From: JBFLVQ01 sp040758525
Lineage (GTDB): Bacteria > Acidobacteriota > Blastocatellia > Chloracidobacteriales > JADJPF01
Direction: 5' to 3'
Assembly: GCA_040758525.1 (NCBI GenBank)
Contig: JBFLVQ010000428.1
Coordinates: forward strand, 1 to 8,377
Length of the DNA stretch: 8,377 nucleotides
Shown: one piece after another, positions 5,999 to 8,377 of the stretch
How the letters are laid out: every line of letters begins with the position of its first letter
How positions within the stretch are numbered: position 1 is the stretch's first letter
Program-made: the position numbers and the translations under genes
The notes under the pieces: generated by a model
What the model was told of the DNA's origin: nothing
Databases searched by the model: none
The model's input: only the letters and a program-made list of their open reading frames with translations

Positions 5999-8377
5999 TT
6001 ATTCATATCGTAGTGCAACCATTGGATCAACCTTAGTTGCTCGGCATGCCGGCAGCAGACAAGCTATCAATGATACCGTTATCAGTACCAATGAGATCAC
6101 AATAAAGGTTATTGGATCAGTTGTGCTTACTTCAAATAACAGACTGCTCATTAAACGAGTTAAAGCCAAAGCTCCTATTAACCCTATACCTATACCGACT
6201 AAGGCATGTGCCATACCTTGTCCAACAACTAGCTTGAGGACATCCTGTGGACGTGCGCCTAGCGCAATACGTACACCGATCTCATGCGTTCGTTGTGTGG
6301 CAAGGGCGCTCATTACACTAAATATACCTACACTTGCCAGTGCCAGCGCGAGACCAGCAAATGCGGCAAACAAGATCATGCTAAAGCGTTGTTGTGCCAC
6401 AGAATTGCTGACAAAACGCTCCATAGGATAGACCTGGTAGAGCGGTATATCTTTGTCTAGTTCCCGTATAAGGGCACGTAATGGCTCGTAGAGAGTGGTT
6501 GGATCGCCTTTCTGCACACGCAGAACCAGTGACATATAGTCGGTTGCTACCTGTTTGTGTGGTACATAGTATTCTGGAGTTGCGGCTCTATCCATTCTGC
6601 TGTAGCGTACATCACCGACAATCCCGACAATCTCACCATGAATTTCATTGAGGCCAATATTAAGATATTTACCAATGGGATCTTCGCCAGGAAAGTAGCT
6701 ACGTGCTAAAGTCTCATTAATAAGCAGCACTTTGGGTGAATCTGCAGTATCTTTTTCTGTGAAATCTCGCCCTTTGATCAATGGTATACGTAGCGTGCGT
6801 AGATAGCCTGGTGTGATGATTCGCGCACCAGCAATAGGCTCTGAACCAGGACCTGGATCAGGTTGTCCTGCAACGGTGAAAGATGTGCTGATTTTAGTAT
6901 CGCCAAGTGGTAGCCCTAAACTTGCTCCTGCGACCTCAACACCCGGCAATTGTGCCGCACGTTCGACTAATTGCTGGTAGAAACCTAGTATTTGTTCGTC
7001 TTTAGAATACCTGGTATTAGGGAGCGGAATTGTAGCAGTAAGAACCTGCTCTGGATTGAAGCCAGGATTAGTGTTGCGTAGGTATAAAAAACTTTTGATA
7101 AGTAGCCCTGCGCTAATAAGTAGTATCAGTGAGAGTGCGACTTCTGAAATAATCAGCAACCTACGCATACGATTCCGTCCCATTCCCTCCGAGATATTGC
7201 GCCCACCCTCCTTAAGTGCCTCATTTAAGTTAATCTTTGATGCTTGTAGTGCTGGCGCAAGACCAAAGAGGATACCTGTTAATACACAAGCACCAAGAGT
7301 AAAGCCAAGTACGGTAGCATCGACATTGACATCTTTGAAACGAGGGATATTTTCAGGAACAAATGCCGAGATAAGATCAACCCCCCATATCGCGAAGAAC
7401 AACCCTAATGCACCGCCTAGTAATGAGAGCACTAGACTCTCTGTGAGCAGTTGGCGGACAATGCGCCCATAGTCCGTTCCCAGCGCTAGACGTATTGCTA
7501 TTTCTCGACTGCGTTGAGCAATATGTGTTAGCTGAAGATTAGCAACATTAGCGCAAGCGATGAGGAGCACAAAGCCAACCGCGCCCAGCAAAACAAGCAG
7601 AGTAGTGCGTAGCTCTCCCACTAGATCGTCCTGTGCATAAATAAGCCTTACACTCTCCTCTTTGTCGTCTTGGTACTGCTGCTCAAGTCGAGCAGCAATG
7701 CTCTGTAACTCTACATCTGCCTGTTTTATAGTAATACCAGGCTTAAGCTTTCCCAGTACCCTTAGATAGCTTGCGTCGCGTTGTACTGCCATCTCACCCT
7801 TTGGATCGATTAACACAAAATATTCTGGTGACTCGGTCTCAAATAGAAACTGGAAATTTGCCGGCAACACACCAATGATCGTGTTCTGTTTACCATCTAG
7901 GTTGAGCGATTGTCCGATCACGTTTGGATTTGATGCAAAACGGCGTTGCCACATGCTATAGCTGATTACTGCAATAGGGGCACCGCCAGGTTGCTCATCA
8001 TCGGCCTTAAACGTACGCCCAAGAATCGGTTGTATATCTAACACTTTGAACAGTTCGGGAGATGTCACGATACCCTTAACCTGCTCCGGCATCTTATCTC
8101 CCGTCAACGCTGCATCTGTATCGGTGTATGCTGCCATTGCCTCAAAGACACTGTTTTGCGCCTGATGGTCTGTGAATCTTAGGAAAGAATGGTTGGGTGC
8201 GCTCTCACCTCTTTTCTTGTTAAGCCTTAACATCTTTACCAGCCGTTCGGAATGATTATAGGGGAGCGGGCGTAAGAGCATAGTGTTGACGACCGAGAAG
8301 ACCGCGGTGTTGGCACCGATACCTAATGCTAGTGTGATTATTGCTACAGCAGTAAAACCAGGTCTCTTAAGCAATAG
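5999..8377 (-). CDS. ADOP-type FtsX/MacB permease, 5' end cut by the window edge
   Basis: This is an inner-membrane protein with the duplicated MacB/FtsX layout of acidobacterial orphan permeases. Numbering from the visible TTG codon at 8374, the first helix (about 6-34) precedes a periplasmic core domain (about 36-250). Helices follow at about 256-280, 310-335 and 353-377. A second unit begins with a helix at about 405-430, then another periplasmic domain (about 433-660) and helices at about 665-690, 714-738 and 753-777. The repeated cytoplasmic coupling motifs EIAIRLALG (291-299) and EIGVRIALGARPQDV (698-712) show the duplication. It ends typically at ...VALRYE. The reading frame is open to the window edge, and family members usually carry N-terminal sequence before the LLKRPGFTA motif, so the true start lies outside and the TTG at 8374 is probably internal. 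No ABC ATPase gene is visible next to it. Its role is presumed to be export or envelope-related mechanotransmission; the substrate is unknown. Confidence 0.92.
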   Translation of the reverse strand, partial: LLLKRPGFTAVAIITLALGIGANTAVFSVVNTMLLRPLPYNHSERLVKMLRLNKKRGESAPNHSFLRFTDHQAQNSVFEAMAAYTDTDAALTGDKMPEQVKGIVTSPELFKVLDIQPILGRTFKADDEQPGGAPIAVISYSMWQRRFASNPNVIGQSLNLDGKQNTIIGVLPANFQFLFETESPEYFVLIDPKGEMAVQRDASYLRVLGKLKPGITIKQADVELQSIAARLEQQYQDDKEESVRLIYAQDDLVGELRTTLLVLLGAVGFVLLIACANVANLQLTHIAQRSREIAIRLALGTDYGRIVRQLLTESLVLSLLGGALGLFFAIWGVDLISAFVPENIPRFKDVNVDATVLGFTLGACVLTGILFGLAPALQASKINLNEALKEGGRNISEGMGRNRMRRLLIISEVALSLILLISAGLLIKSFLYLRNTNPGFNPEQVLTATIPLPNTRYSKDEQILGFYQQLVERAAQLPGVEVAGASLGLPLGDTKISTSFTVAGQPDPGPGSEPIAGARIITPGYLRTLRIPLIKGRDFTEKDTADSPKVLLINETLARSYFPGEDPIGKYLNIGLNEIHGEIVGIVGDVRYSRMDRAATPEYYVPHKQVATDYMSLVLRVQKGDPTTLYEPLRALIRELDKDIPLYQVYPMERFVSNSVAQQRFSMILFAAFAGLALALASVGIFSVMSALATQRTHEIGVRIALGARPQDVLKLVVGQGMAHALVGIGIGLIGALALTRLMSSLLFEVSTTDPITFIVISLVLITVSLIACLLPACRATKVDPMVALRYE

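Noticed and set aside
6123..7472. Plus-strand open frames at 6123-6431 and 7056-7472
   Set aside because: They lie antisense within the permease gene, whose reading frame gives a clear family match throughout; neither has a recognisable domain.

Overview
The window most likely comes from an acidobacterium or a close relative. Three things suggest this: a large FtsX/MacB-type permease of the duplicated 'orphan' (ADOP) layout, which is abundant in Acidobacteriota; a zinc-ribbon/kinase/ATPase/TPR regulator of a kind common there; and a GAF-type sigma-54 activator. The DNA is visibly AT-leaning for that phylum, so a lower-GC lineage (Blastocatellia-like) is a guess, not a demonstration. There are no tRNA or rRNA genes, insertion sequences or CRISPR arrays, and no sign of plasmid or phage.

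Layout: two long genes read rightward and two read leftward, and the two pairs converge near 5540. Rightward, a GAF-AAA+-Fis sigma-54 enhancer-binding protein (118-1698) is followed after a 229-bp, palindrome-rich gap by a 1199-residue Ser/Thr kinase fused to a MalT/PknK-like P-loop ATPase and a TPR tail (1928-5527). Leftward, a 5'-truncated ADOP permease enters from the right edge (8377-5999) and is followed after 65 bp by a small glyoxalase/VOC-fold protein (5933-5556).

How the genes may work together: the two rightward genes are both signal-transduction proteins. One senses a ligand through GAF and drives sigma-54 transcription. The other couples phosphorylation to a nucleotide-dependent scaffold. 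Their adjacency hints at a shared pathway, but the kinase gene has a plausible promoter of its own and nothing in the sequence proves a link. The permease and the VOC protein may be co-transcribed, although a possible promoter also lies between them. No functional connection between them is evident.

The most interesting non-coding signals are two near-identical 14-bp dyads, 30 bp apart, that bracket the start of the sigma-54 activator and look like an autoregulatory operator pair, and a dense run of inverted repeats between the two regulatory genes. I found no convincing wholly new system. The regulator pair and its cis-elements are the best candidates for follow-up.
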